This document shows, in pieces, positions 25,049 through 38,700 of a stretch of DNA of 64,000 bases (position 1 is the stretch's first letter; each line of letters begins with the position of its first letter). Location of the stretch: contig OY783212.1 of NCBI GenBank assembly GCA_963678705.1, positions 10,602,001-10,666,000 of the forward strand, read 5' to 3'. Origin of the DNA: Panorpa germanica. Its lineage: Eukaryota > Arthropoda > Insecta > Mecoptera > Panorpidae. The notes under the pieces are model-generated. The model searched no databases, had not been told where the DNA came from, and saw only the letters and a program-made list of their open reading frames with translations. The translations under genes were made by a program, and so were the position numbers.

Positions 25049-28000
25049 AACAACGAGCGTTTTACATTATGTATATAACGTATTCCTCGTTTATTCCAGT
25101 ATAATTTATACATATTTCTTTAATGCAACAGTATTTTGGACAGCACGTTAAAATATTAGTATATAAGTAAGGCCCACGATACAAAGTTTGGAGATTATAC
25201 GCTTAAACAGAAAAACATTTTACAGTAATCATTTTTTCTTTATAATATATTTATATATGAATTAATATTGTCGAGATACGCGTTCCTTATCAGGGAGATA
25301 ATAATATAATAACGACGTACTTTATTTTTTAAAATATTTTAATAATTTATGTTTTTTTAAATATAATATAACTCCACCTACATTGATTTAACTATGGCAT
25401 TTTTATTTAAACAAAAAAAATATAGTAATGCCACTCTAAGATGTTTATGTTTCAATATTAACATATATTTGTATTCGAATATATATTGATTTGACATTAC
25501 ACAAAGATATGCAGATAAAAAAACCTAACCGATTCATAACTACATTTCACGATTTTAAAATCAGTCAAATTTATTGACTGCAATTACTTGATTAAATGGC
25601 GGACATTTCTAACGCGAATGTCGCCTCGCACTACGCTCTATGCCTTACATAAGTCAATCAGCTCGTATGTTTAACCTCTGTTGTTGCAAAAATAAATTCG
25701 TACAAAAGCTCGAAATTGTTCAATCAAGTGGAGAGATACCGAACAGCTATTGACAGCTCTAGAGACAACCAAAGAAATTAAAGTTTAGTTTAATTAAAAG
25801 TTACTAAAGCAAGTACATTAAACCATTTCAAGCTTTCGTCCTACAAGCTTCATAAGCCTTAAGTACATGTTTGAACAATTCATGTAATAATTTTGTTCTG
25901 AACCTGAGACCCATTCCTAAACACTCTCGTTCATGCCTTCATCTCTTTCTAACACATTATCAATGCATCGTAAACCGATGTTTAACCAAGAACCGCTGTT
26001 AAGTACGGTGATTGCAGATTTTGAGGTTAGGGTTATAGTTGGCATATACATATTCAAAGTATATGCCGGTTAAGCAAAGTTTACTATCAATATTAGCACA
26101 AATATGGTAAAATTGTTCCGGTTCCGGTAATTTTAATAGCCATAATAAAGTTTTATTTATTAGTACATATAAAATACTAATCTTATTATTATTCGTATGT
26201 AGTGCAGCTCAACTGTTTAAGAATCAAATTTAATGTGAATTGGAATTAACGCGGGCCTATTTCATCCGGGTTTAAATATGTATTAAAAAAAATATATGAA
26301 TTAAAGTTTTTATTTACTGATATGTTGTGTGGGGTATACAGCATACGAGTACTCAAGTGCTCGAGTACTATCGTACCGTACGCTGAGTTAAACATTCCGA
26401 TTGCAAAAACATTACCAATTTATTCCATTTATCAGTGTTGAATTCCATTCATATTAAATTCGTGCTTATTCACGTTCCCGTTCATAGAGATCATATTTGT
26501 CCATCATGGCGAATTTCTATGTATACAATACAAAATGTTTACTTGATTAAAGTTTATTTTCGGTTATTATTTATTTCATTTAATTAGTTTATCTAATTTG
26601 TGTAATTAACAAAGTGAATATCGAAAACGAATAACTTTACTATTTTAGTAAAAAATGGAGGAAGACAGATTACAAAATGAGAACAATATTTGTTCGTGAT
26701 GGCAGCCAAACGATGTTCTTGTTCTTTAATAAAAAGAAAAGTGATTAGGCGATAAAAAAGCAAAATGATTATATTTTAAAGCAATTTAGAAAAGCGAACA
26801 CTTCAATAAATAAATCAATAAATAAAATTATATATAAAAGATATATCGATGTTTCGATGATTCGATTTTATGTCGATATTAATAAAATATTTTGTAATTA
26901 GAAATGAAAAGTTGGCAAATAAAAGGCGGTAAGGGCATCTCAGAGGCAAAACAAAATTACATCAATTAGTCCAACGCAAATCTAATCATCTTAAGAGGTT
27001 GCTATTTTATAGAAATAAGAAAAACCCAGAACTAAGTTTTTTTTAAAGAATCAATAGTGAATTCATAGTTAACTGAAGCTCGTTCGGTGAATCCAATACG
27101 AACTCTATACGAATTCAATTCTAATATGGTTAACTGGTTAGGTAATTAATATTTATTTGAATTATTAGGAATTTATGAAAAGTTTATTTTGATTAAAATT
27201 AATTAGTTGTATTTATCGCTGTTCCTTTTTTAAAAATAAAAACCTATCCATTTATATTACAACATTAAAATTTTATAAGTGTATTTAGTAAATTTATACG
27301 GCAGACAGTACAAGTACCTACTTTAAAGGGCTTTTACTAACATTGATGCATACGTCATATGCATCACTGATTTCAAAAATAGCAACCCGTTTCTATACAA
27401 ATCGAAATAATCCATGAGTAATTCGAAAAATCTGTTTTTTTTTTATATTATTACGCATTTGTAAAAAATAACAGAGGCATTAATATTTTTCTATTTAATA
27501 CATATAATAAATTCGAAATACATACAATTGAGTATAATATTTGGAGTATCTCTATTTTGTTAGTTAAATTTATGTTATTGCTTTTGAAAATCAGTCATTA
27601 CACGCGAAAGCACATGCACACGAACCAAAGAAGTGTACAAGTCAAAGTACATACTACAGGAAATAAATAAATTAAAAAGAAATTGTATAGTGAATAAAGG
27701 TAAATAATAACAGAACTGAGAATAGATAAAAAATCGTTGATTATGTATTGATCAGCGTTTGGCTGACTTCAAATAAGAATAACATCCACATACATATATC
27801 CAATGATAATATTACAAAAATACCTTATTTACTCGTGCGGTAATATCGCCAAACACCATTTTATGTTTTTCAAAAAAGGTTTTTGAAAGGTCTAAGCATA
27901 ACGCCCTCCAACGGTTTAACTTTATTATGGTAGCGTTGTTTAGAAATAGATGATTGTAGCGAATTGTTAATCGACTTTCAAAAGGTCGTTTTTAGAATTC

Positions 28001-30788
28001 TCAACTAACTGAGGTTTTGTTATAAGCCTTGATTGATAATTTTGTTTCTCAACTATCATTTTTAATCAAGTTGAACAAAACTGTAGCTTAACCAACCAAA
28101 ATACATTTTTTACAACTAATTAAAAACGTTTAAAAATATGATTATTATTTATAAGAATATCGTATGAATCGTATGTGATATTTTGGCACATAAACTAAAG
28201 ACATAATATGGTTAATAATTGATAAAATATTTGATAAAATTATAGGACTTAAAGCAGCGCTGTGTTTAGTACAAATGGTTTCTTATCTCTTGATTTTGCG
28301 AGATTAAAAATATATAATCGTTCGATTTAAGCAGTGATCAAGTCACATTATTTACAGATAAAAGTTGTTTAGCGTAAGTCGCGTTTTTCGGTAAATGAAC
28401 ATGATGTTCAATAATACTACAAACTTGAACTTTTCTTAAATGCAGAGTCTTTTACAAACTCGTAAATCCTAGTCATTAGCCAGTAACGTTGTTTATATGG
28501 ACGGAAATTATATAAAAATAACTTATTACTTTATCGTTTTAATTTAGTAAGATTTGAAAAAACAAAAACAAGATATTTTTGTATAATCTTTCATTGGATA
28601 TATCAATAAATCAACAATTATAAAAAATTACATTATTAAGTTATTATCAAAGCAATGTTTCAAAATTAGATAGTTATTAAATTATGTTACTTTTAATTAT
28701 ATTTAAATATTTAATAATTACATAACAAGAAAAATTAATTAACATAATATTAACAAGTAAACAACTAAATGATATTACTATATGGACATATTAAATAACA
28801 AATCGTCGACAAATTTAATTGTTAAATTAACATATATTTATAATTAATAATCATAAACATAGATTAATTATACAACGGTAATAAGTCAGTAGTTTAAATA
28901 GTATACATTTGGTCCAATCCTCATCAAAATAAAACAATAAATCATTCTTTAAATTATATTGAAATTAACACAATGTTCAGTGATTTTAAATTATTTTAAC
29001 AAAATTATCCTCATACCTTATGGCCTTATGTCAAAGAAGTTGCATAAAATTTATCTCCCCCTTTCACAAACCCTATCTAGCCAGCTTTGGCGTCTGACAA
29101 CGTTGTTCTACGCTGACGTTACTGTTTTGTACAATGTTCATTTTTTAATGAGATTGTACACTATGCCAGAGACATCTTTCTACGTCAGCAGAAACGCAGA
29201 GACAAGTTTTGTTTAGAATAATTTAAAAGAAATCTAATTTTCGAAACAGAGATCCTAGCATATCTATATCTGTTTTATGTCTAGTTATGAAATAACTGGA
29301 CGCTATTTAAAATTTATACAAAATTGTAATTCATTTCTCTTAACATCCCTGCACATTTAAAAAAAAACATTTAAGAAATATTACGTTTAATTCTCATTCT
29401 ATTTAAAATCAAAATACTCTAACAATAGAATTAAATAGTAAAGAAATTACATATATTTAAAAATTAAATGTTTATAGAAATAGGTATTTGTTCCTTAATA
29501 GTTACGAATACACAATAATTATTTATTAATTTATATAATGTATAATTAAATATCGATGAAGAATTTATTTTGTGATATATATATATTTATATTTATAATA
29601 CATGTTTCTAGCTACATTTATAATATAATATTGTGTTAAATATTTAAAGTTTAAAATTTAATGCAATAATAATAGTTAAATATTATTTATGATTAATATT
29701 AATCACGGACTTGATTGGGCAGCTAAATTAACCTGTGATCACTTCTAATACCGTTTGATTTAAGGTTGAATAAACGAATCTACAACAACCCGTTAGTTAC
29801 ATTTGTTATAGAAAAATACCCGTCAAGTTCCTTCAAAATCGACGAAGATGTATTGACAGAATGTTGTTACAATAATGAATTCATTGTTTAATACCCAGTC
29901 TCAGCATTAAATTAATTCAAACTTATTCAAATATCCATCACTCAAATCGGAATAAAGATAAAGGATATTTTTTCGGTTTATTTCGGTAAAGAGGTTGTAA
30001 TACATGAAATCAAAAACTTTTTTAACGAAGAACAAAAAAGAGCAAAAAACCGTTTTTAATTAAAACAAAAAGAACAAAATAATTTCGATTTTAAATTAAC
30101 AATTTAATAAAAAATATATACTCATAGATAACTTTAATAGACCACAAATAGACCTTGAGCGGACTTCTGTACACTACTGCTTATTGGTAAATTGGTAAAT
30201 GCTTGTTTAATTCACATCGGTGTAGTATTGTAACTTAACATTCTGTCGATATCACATACTCGATTTAATCATCAATGCGGAGGCTCATGAATTCGATATT
30301 ATCTCACTATTCTATTTCGTTCATAATTGCATTTACCTAAGAGTTTCGTTAACTTATGTGTCCGTTATTTTATTTTTACTCATTTATAAAACCTGTATCG
30401 ATCAATCTTATACATTCTTTGTTTATTTTATTTAACTACACATTTCAATATTTATTGATTGTGTTCCTAGTTCTACAATATTAACAGTTCTCTAACGAAC
30501 GAACGAACGGGGCCCTTCCCCTTAATTTGTACTTAAATGGGAAATATAGCTGCGTGTACCTGTCAGTCAACAATAGTCATCATAACTAATTAATTGAATA
30601 ATTAATTAATTAAGTGATTTAAAAGGTGGTTTTAAATATATAACGTTGTAGCTTGTTAGTATAATGTAAATAATATAAAATTAAAACAAGCCGATTTAGA
30701 AATTATTTAAAAAAAAATGCAATGAAATGATGAGAAATAGAAATGTATTAGAAACAATTAGAAAGTATATTAATTAATGTTATTTTGT

Positions 30789-30927
30789 GCTTTACGGTTA
30801 TTATAGAAATATTATAAATCATGTTTTTGATCTACAGTCAACACGCGTTATTAATGCCAGCGACGTTGGTTGAGGGCTTGTACGACCTGTACTTTTATAA
30901 TAATATTTCTACTATAAGACGTAAAGC
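30789..30927. repeat. Long imperfect palindrome (139 bp), possible MITE
   Basis: The left arm GCTTTACGGTTATTATAGAA and the complement of the right arm, GCTTTACGTCTTATAGTAGA, continue into AATATTATAAA / AATATTATTATAAA. The inner GC-rich halves (CAGTCAACACGCG against CCCTCAACCAACGTCG) also pair. The whole segment could fold into one hairpin. Confidence 0.65.
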
Positions 30928-33900
30928 GAACGATAGTTTGAAATGTAGACGTATGAATATTATATAATATATTTGTATATATTTTTAATATTATTATTCT
31001 ACTTCTCTGTGTTTTGCTCGACAACTGTCCCCTCCCATTATATAAGAAATATTTTTTTTAGCCATTTCATTTTTTTAATTTTAATTCTATTTTTATTATT
31101 TTTTTCATTTTGTTAACAATAAACACTTAATATAATATATAATATTTTTTAATATAGATAGACTTCATTTAATTAATTAATTGTTGATTTTTAATTTGTT
31201 TAATTTATACTCTTAAACACTAAACAAATATTACTCATTAAAACTACAACGGTATTTGTTGTTTTTGTTTTATTTTGTATCATTATATCTATAATAAGTG
31301 ACAAATATTTTAAAATTGTGCTAAAATTGTGAAATACAATAAAAAAGATTACAGTTAATCAATTAATAATAATTGTAATTTAATAAATTTTTCTAACTAT
31401 TAGAATGTACAAATTTAGTGTCTAATTTTTTAAATTTTAGCACAATAACATAATAAATAGAACCATTTCGTCGATTTTGTGTAAACGCATGTAAGGAGTT
31501 ACGAAATAATATTGGAACATTGAAAAGACTCTCGCACGTAAAGGTTGACTTTTAGCACAATTTTAGGTTACAAAGACCGGACATTTATTTATTTCATTTA
31601 TTGGCTATTTTACTTTTTAATTAATTACTTTGATTTAATTTACAGAGAACACTAAAAGCTACAATTAGCGATTTGGAAAGGAAATTTTGTATTCTTTTAT
31701 GAATTTTTGTTTTCTTTATTTAAAACACTGGTAAATTTATTTACAAATGCATTATATTTATATTGTTATTAATTAAAATATATTGTTATTATGTATATAT
31801 TTGTATAATGATGTTGCTTTAACTTTACTTGAATTGTATGTGTTTGTTGATGCCAAAACAAAACAAAACAAAACAAAGAAGAAACAAAATGATGACTATT
31901 TCGTATTATATTTGCTACTCATTTAGCATGAACGATAACATTATTGCCTTGAAGTCTATGTCTATGCTTGACATGAATTGGGAAGTTACACGTTTTGCAA
32001 AGTGCAATTCACATTAAATACTCGTATGAATGGGTTTCATAGTTTGAAGTTACGGTGATATTATAGAAGGTATAAAATTATAATATTTATAAAAACTTAT
32101 TGACATTTATTTACATATACTGGATATACTGTTAATATTAATTACTTTTATTTATAATTAACTAAGACTTATAAACAATAACACGGCAAACTTTTAAAAT
32201 TTATACATAAAGCGATGACTTTTTCTATCGAGATAGTAACATGAAATATTTTTAAAATTTATTTTACAAAACACGTGAAAACAAATTTAATTTATTTAAA
32301 ATAACATTTTTGTATATGGCGTTATTAAGCTTGGAAATATATTTCATATTTATTAAATATGACAATTGACAGACTTCTTTCCTAAAAAGCATCAATTTAA
32401 TATTTAACAAAAATCCCCATCAAAATTTAAATAACAATAATTTGGAATTTTAAAATTGTATAAAATTTGTACGGATGGTAAAATGTAACTAAGCTATACA
32501 AGATAATTAGAGCGAACCAATTGCTTGGAACTCGTTGTTAGGATGTCGGATCACGATCAGTTCCATTGGGACGATTTGGTCCATCATATAATTTATAATA
32601 ATATTTAAATTTGTCTGTTTGTTTTTTTTATTATTTGTAATAAAGATATAATATTATTTATTTTGAAATATAAACCCCTTTCTTTTTATTTATACCCTGT
32701 AATTCATTATTTAAAAGAAAAATTATAAAAAAACTAAATATACAAATTGTGCACTAAAAATACAAAACGGGCATTACAAATACAAAATGGCCACGAGGAA
32801 GTTATATTTGGTGTTTTTATTTTTTAAATATTGACTATATGTTAGGATTATTTGCAAATATACACTTACTTAAATTATCTATCTTTGTCTTTCATATACT
32901 CGTAAACATATCTTAAAAAGCACTGGTGTAAAACTAATCTAGACACTTGCAAAGTAATTTAATGCCAGTTTCCAAATGACACTGTCAGTTACTTTTTAAT
33001 AAACCTAACAGTATGTACAAATATAGATGTGATAATACAAGAAACATGAACGAGATAGGCATTTTGGAAACTGCTCTTATAAAATTAACAAAAGGAAAAG
33101 GATATTTACAACGAGCATGTTTATGTTGTAAGTTTGTGTAAAGGATTCTTACTTTCAATTATTTATTAATTATAATTATTGTATGATGCGGATAGGATAC
33201 ATTTTATATTGTACCTCACCAATTGTTCATACGTGCCAAATGTAACATTAAAATTTGAATAATATTACTATAAATTTAGTGCTCACATAAGTAATTTAGT
33301 TTTTCATTTAAATTTTCTTTAAAAATATATAAAGAAATATATTTAAAATGAATAAACAATTAATTGAATATTTTGTAATAGAGGACAAAATGTCGGCCAT
33401 TTAAATTTGCCGCGAGTTCTAGAGGTATTTACTTTACATATAATGTATTTAATTTATACTTTTATTCAGAAATGGGAGTATTAAAGAGAAGGGCACAACT
33501 GCCGGGCTAAAACATTTGTTAACTGACTAACTCCACCTCTGCCTGCATATTGAACTATGTAAAAATGTAAAAAGGATTGTATATTCATACTCCGTTACAA
33601 AATTTTGTACTATTTCTTGATACCCGATGTTTCGTATTTTCCACTTAGTGCGTAAAAACAAGTTTTTTAATTCGTTTTCTCAAAAATGTTTAAACTTCTT
33701 TTTACATTTTTACACTTATCAAAATGCATACAAAAGATGTGTGAGTAGAAATTTTCCTTAAATTTATTACAATTTAATTTACGTAAATTGACAGTTGCTT
33801 TATTTCAACTATGCGCGTTTGTGGTGACATCAATGTGTCATCTTAGTACCTATCGTATCGCATCCTCACCGAATCAATAGACCCATCGAATCATATCAAA

Positions 33901-34554
33901 TCGTATCGTTACAAAGAAATAAACTATAAGTTATTTGCTCATCTTTATTTCTCGCATCAAGGTTCAAACAGGTGAATATTAATAAGTGTGTTTTTGCCAG
34001 ATGTATGATTAATATACTGTATTGTGTTAGTTATCATTTATTATTAATTTTATATAATTATTTTATTATAATATTAATATTATTTTTATATTACATTTTT
34101 ATTATTATAATTATTATTTTAAAGATATTTACGAGACGAAGTGATAGTCGAGTTAAATCCAAAAATAAAAATAATTTTAAAAATCTTTAAAAAATAATAA
34201 AAATAAACTCGACATTTATAAAGTGGGGATCACAGGGAATTACTTTTGCGAGAAATCAACTAAAGGGAAATATGTTTATAAAATTTACTAATATATATAT
34301 TATATATAAATATATTTTCTTAAAAGAGGAACATAAAATGTCGGCTTTAAATAACTAAATGTTTTCAATTAAATCAAATATTTAAAATCTTAACAATGTA
34401 CATTAAAATTGAAGTTTCGTGTTATTCTTACAACATAGTAATTTATTTTTAAAACCTTTATGTTTTCATTTTGTTGTGTTAATGTGTATGATTATTATAA
34501 TATGTTTATAATTTGCAACATACATTTATTGTATAGCGCATATTTGTTAAATTA

Positions 34555-34737
34555 TTGGATAAAGGGGATATTTATAATTTATGGCGCGCGCATTTTACAA
34601 ATAATGCACGTCAGAGAAATTCTGCAATGTCTGAAGAACAAATGATGTTCATGACATATTGTGATGTGGTTTTTGATTTCTATTTTATAATTGATCCTAC
34701 AGATGAGTCCGAAGAGGACAAACAGCTCGCAATTTGA
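34555..34737 (+). CDS. Small unidentified open frame, antisense side downstream of Rbp6
   Basis: Sixty codons from ATG to TGA on the plus strand. The product begins MDKGDIYNLWRAHFTNNARQ, has an internal MSEEQMMFMTYCDVV stretch and ends with the acidic PTDESEEDKQLAI. The composition is less biased than the Ile/Asn/Tyr-rich chance frames nearby. I recognise no domain. It overlaps the region opposite the Rbp6 3' end. It may be a transposon-protein fragment or chance. Confidence 0.2.
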   Translation: MDKGDIYNLWRAHFTNNARQRNSAMSEEQMMFMTYCDVVFDFYFIIDPTDESEEDKQLAI

Positions 34738-34767
34738 TTTTATTTTGTTTTTTTTTTATATACTTGT

Positions 34768-34778
34768 TTTATTTTATT
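34768..34778 (-). terminator. Candidate poly(A) signals (two overlapping AATAAA)
   Basis: AATAAAATAAA on the minus strand lies about 105 nt after the Rbp6 stop codon, a plausible proximal poly(A) site if the donor at 34845 is not used. The hexamer is common in this AT-rich DNA. Confidence 0.4.
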
Positions 34779-34845
34779 TATAATTCTTGTAGAGGGTTGT
34801 ATTTACTGAAGGTAGAGCTTAATATGTCTTCGTTAATGAACTCAC

Positions 34846-34879
34846 CTGCTAATATCATTTTATATATCTGTAGCTAACT
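34846..34879 (-). other. Start of Rbp6 3' UTR ending in a consensus donor
   Basis: The 34 nt after the stop end at TTAGCAG|GTGAGTTC, a near-perfect 5' splice site. Either the 3' UTR continues in a downstream exon that I cannot place, or the donor is unused and the transcript ends at the nearby AATAAA pair. Confidence 0.5.
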
Positions 34880-34921
34880 TCAATGGTAACCATTGGTGAA
34901 TGCCGCGGGTATAAGAGGGCC
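34880..34921 (-). CDS. Rbp6: Canonical last coding exon of Musashi Rbp6 (GPLIPAAFTNGYH stop)
   Basis: After a strong acceptor (CCCTTTGTTTGTTGCAG) this phase-0 segment encodes GPLIPAAFTNGYH and TGA at 34880-34882. Joined to the preceding exon it reads ...APLNYSP-GPLIPAAFTNGYH. Vertebrate MSI1 and MSI2 end in GPLIATAFTNGYH, so 11 of 13 residues agree. Such conservation at the extreme C-terminus, across an AT-rich 6-kb intron, makes this the best-supported terminal exon and confirms the family. Only 33 nt after the stop there is a consensus donor (GCAG|GTGAGT), so the 3' UTR may be spliced. Confidence 0.95.
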   Translation of the reverse strand, partial: GPLIPAAFTNGYH

Positions 34922-35748
34922 CTGCAACAAACAAAGGGACAAATGTAAGTGTTTAGTACTTCATATAACAGATGGCACTGCTATAGAAGATAATGAATTG
35001 TACTATATTACTATCATATATAAAAAAATATAAACATCAAGAAAACAAATTGTCACAACGTAAAATTGTGATATTAGTTTAAATATTAATTATTGACAAG
35101 GTTTGGTATATCAGCTAATCAAAGCTGGTCTGGTGTCACTTGTATTTAAGCAACGGTAAATGTAATATATATATGTAAGAGTAAGTTAAAATTTTGAATA
35201 TTTGTTTACAGATAAATATATAATAGATTTGCGTGGACTATTAAGTAGTTGTTTATAGGTTAGAATTTTAATATACATTGGTCTATTCGTCAAATTGACA
35301 TAATAGGCAACGTTAAAAGGATGAAAAGAAAACTAAATTTATTATTCTAAATAAATAAAGAGACATATAAATAATTACGCAAGTGGTTCATCGATATTAA
35401 ACATAAATGGAAAGAAAAGTAATTAACGTAATTTATTATTCATAAAAACTCACGTCTGCTAATTGTTCATATGGTATTGGTTAAGTAAATAAAATAAATT
35501 TTTCGAACGCACTTTAAAATTCATTGAAACCTGTAATCATTGTGAAAAAGTATTTTATATAAATTGTAGACATAAAATCAATTTATTGACATTCAATTAA
35601 ACTGTCCAACAATTGTAATGTATTTTTTATCAAATACTAACAAGAGTCTATATGTTAGTATGTTAAATGCCAATTACTTTAGTCTCGTCTGATTGATTTT
35701 AGGGTCTGTAGCAATCGGTAGAGTTGTTATTTCTAAATTTTTCATGTA

Positions 35749-35900
35749 CTCAGGTAGAAAGATAGATATACTCATGTTAGTTAGCCATAAGCTAGCTATT
35801 CCAAGGTTCATTTTTTACTTATCATATAGAAATTATCTTGTAGTGCGGTTTCATGATTGTCAGCTAATTCAAGTGTTCTAAGAGACTATTTCTTTTTCCA
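35749..35900. mobile_element. TA-inserting MITE, copy 3
   Basis: Starts TA-CTCAGGTAGAAAGATAG, contains AGCCATAAGCTAGCTATTCC and CTTGTAGTGCGGTTTCATGA in the family order. The right end is worn, so its boundary is approximate. Confidence 0.45.
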
Positions 35901-37404
35901 AAAGTGAAATATTTTCTATTAATTTCGGGGAAATGTAATATAAAAATTCAAAATATTATTGCAATAATTGAAAGTAACTTTTTAAACGATTCTTCAACGA
36001 ATAATTACGAACAAACGTTGGAATTTGTTATTTTGTTGAATACAATACATTTCTCATATCATATTAATTTATAGTTGTCTCTCTTTGCATATATTGCTGT
36101 AATTGAACGTAATCGTAAAATTAACTGAAACAAATAATAATAAACTAGACAAATAACACAGTTAGTGAGTATATAATAACAACCAACGATAAATGATTGA
36201 ATGAAATGGAATTAAATAACTACTTCGAATTGAAGTAAATACGTAATAACATCATAATGTTAATTACAAAATATATAAATAAAATAACAGAGTAAGTTAA
36301 AACAATCGTTGCCAAATTCAATTATATTCATTATTAATTCATTCACTGGGAAAATAATAACGTTTTATGTGGAAGAGATATAAAATATGGTAAACCAACT
36401 TAAAATAGTCAATATTGGTATTAGCGTGGACAATACCCAATTGAATACTGTTTCAATAATGAAATAATGTGGTACATAATCATATGTATTTGACTGAATT
36501 TTTATTTTTAATTAATTACTTGTAATTTATAATACTTCGACTGATTTTATGATAATTAATCCATTTTATATTATTATATAATATGGTTTTGAACAGTTTC
36601 AATATACATAAAGCTTTTAATTTAATGTTTAATCAAATAAAGGAAATATAAAAGATAAAATAAAAATTTAAAATTTTACTAAATGCATATGTAAATATTC
36701 CCATGTTAATTAAAATGATTTAACAGTTTTGTAATTAATTAAAAAAATTATATTTAATTATTTAATGTTGCAGAATAAAAATATTTTAAATAATTTCAAA
36801 AAATCAGAAAATTGCATTACGTACTTTTATACTATAAAAATTACAACAAAAAGATATTAATAAAAGTTTTTGATAATATCGTCAATAACAAAAAACCCGT
36901 CACAAAATTAGGGGGTACAAGGATTACACAACGAATAAAAATCATAAAAAACTAATTCCGGAAGAACTTTGGTATGCGTTATGGAAAGAATCTATACTAT
37001 ATAAATATTGAATTAATATGATTATAAAAAAACTAATAATTTAAATTAATCGTGACATTTGTGCAATAAATGAATTCATAAAATATGATTGCACATGAAT
37101 TAATTAACAATTATACGCGTCATCTGGCGTTCATGACAAGCATTTTGCACACACATGGTTAGGGGTACAAGGGAAGGGAGTTGGTGTTGGTAATCGTACG
37201 AGGGGTAGAAGGATGTTGAATTAAATATGGTGACGATGGTTGCCTAGCTATACTGTACGATTATAAAATACGTCAAATTGTTAATTGGTCTGTATTAAAA
37301 TGTTAGTGGTTAATTTTAATGGCCATTTAGTAATATAATTACACTGTCAATAATTTGTTCATAATATTATTTACAATATTGTTATATTAAATATATTAAT
37401 CGCT

Positions 37405-37510
37405 CAACACAGTTACTAAGGTTTATGTAACATAACAAATGTTAACTGTTAATACACGTTTTGCAACCTATTTTATTGCTTTTTATACTTAAGAACACCT
37501 TTTCAAAAAC
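37405..37510. repeat. Old dispersed repeat, partial copy
   Basis: CACAGTTACTAAGGTTTATG followed by TAACATAACAAATGTTAAC and an ACACGTTTTGCAACC-like block matches the first half of the family at 1685-1945. Confidence 0.3.
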
Positions 37511-38506
37511 TAACATCATAATAAGTCTTTTTTCAGGATTACAGGCATATGGAATAAAATAAAAGTTAGCAAAATTAGCGAAAATGTCAAATATCAAGAA
37601 ATAAAATTCTCAATAAATATAAAATTGGAGATGATGTACATTTGCATTAATGAATTCAATTCGGCATAAGAACTAAGGGACAAAATGTTACTTTAAATAG
37701 AACTAGACAAAAGTGAGTAAACTTAATTTTTTTTAGGTTAATAACGGTTGGTTATTAGCATGTTTGTTAGTTCGAATGACTTATTTTATAATTTGTTCTG
37801 AATCTGGCATTATTTCTAATTAAGTGTCATGATGATGATTTTACTGAAACTGATTTTAGTAGCGCACAAATTTCCACAACAGCAAATTGTTTCTCAACAG
37901 TGTAATACCATCATATTTATTTTGTTATTGCGGCAGTTGTATTATTTTGATCATTATTTTGTTAACATTGTTTATTTTAACTCATTATTATTATTACTAA
38001 TGCATTATGTGTCTATGTATTGGAATTACACATACAGGACTCTATCAGTATGACCGCGATAGTATCACCATCAATTATTTATGCATATTTCCTACCACAT
38101 GAGAGGAGACCAGTTAAAAATATTTTTACATTAAAATTTTATTTTTGAATATAAATTTATGATTTTTAAAATATGGTAGTTTTATTTAAAAATATACGAG
38201 GCTAGATTGTTTGTCATAAATATTAGGGGTATAATGCAATGGAAATAAAACGTTACGTGTGGTTGTTTAATAAATCGTTTGATTGTTGCTTTATGAATTG
38301 TATATTATTCGCCAAATACCGATACCAGGACCCACTGATCACAGCTATTTATACTTCATTTGTATTTTATATATAAAAAAAAATATAATTGACATAAAAT
38401 CCTTTATGTAAAATTGTCAAAGAATTGATAAATACAAGCAAATATTTAGCGGTAGAAATCATATTGGAAATACTCGACAACGATTAAAAATAAGAAAGAG
38501 CACTTT

Positions 38507-38700
38507 CCAGGCAGAAAATGTAAAGTAATGTAAAGCTTTTGTTAACTAGTAGTAAGCTAGCAATTGTAAAAAGTTTGCAAGGCAATTTTCTATATAAGAA
38601 GTAAAATATGAAACTTAGAGCTAGCTTGTTATAAGCTAGCAAGTATGAAACTGTACTGCAAGGCAATGTGTTTTTTAAGTTTTATTTTCTTTAGAAAATA
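38507..38700. mobile_element. TA-inserting MITE, copy 4 (possibly two halves)
   Basis: CCAGGCAGAAAATGTAAAGT at the left; inside it AGTAGTAAGCTAGCAATTG and again AGCTAGCTTGTTATAAGCTAGC-type palindrome (38620-38641). The core occurs twice, suggesting a doubled or nested copy. Confidence 0.5.

Larger units (their letters stand above)
20346..34767. other. Rbp6 3' UTR / intergenic DNA without recognisable genes
   Basis: About 14 kb of AT-rich sequence downstream of Rbp6. Musashi transcripts often have long 3' UTRs, so an unknown part may be transcribed. I see two long imperfect palindromes, two arrays of about 260-bp repeats, an A18 tract and single MITE remains. No exon with family-recognisable peptide was found. 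Confidence 0.5.

Noticed and set aside
30851-30886. A possible last exon of Rbp6 on the minus strand (ACAG then VVQALNQRRWH and stop).
   Set aside because: The segment lies in the middle of a 139-bp palindrome and its GC-rich parts pair with each other. The conserved GPLIPAAFTNGYH exon at 34880-34921 already supplies the C-terminus.
32521-32600. A GC-richer patch with minus-strand peptides MMDQIVPMELIVIRHPNNEF or YDGPNRPNGTDRDPTS.
   Set aside because: No acceptor with the right spacing and no family match; it lies downstream of the terminal Rbp6 exon.
37130-37215. A GC-richer patch in the last intron considered as an extra exon.
   Set aside because: No acceptor AG with a pyrimidine tract precedes it on the minus strand and the frames give no Musashi-like peptide.
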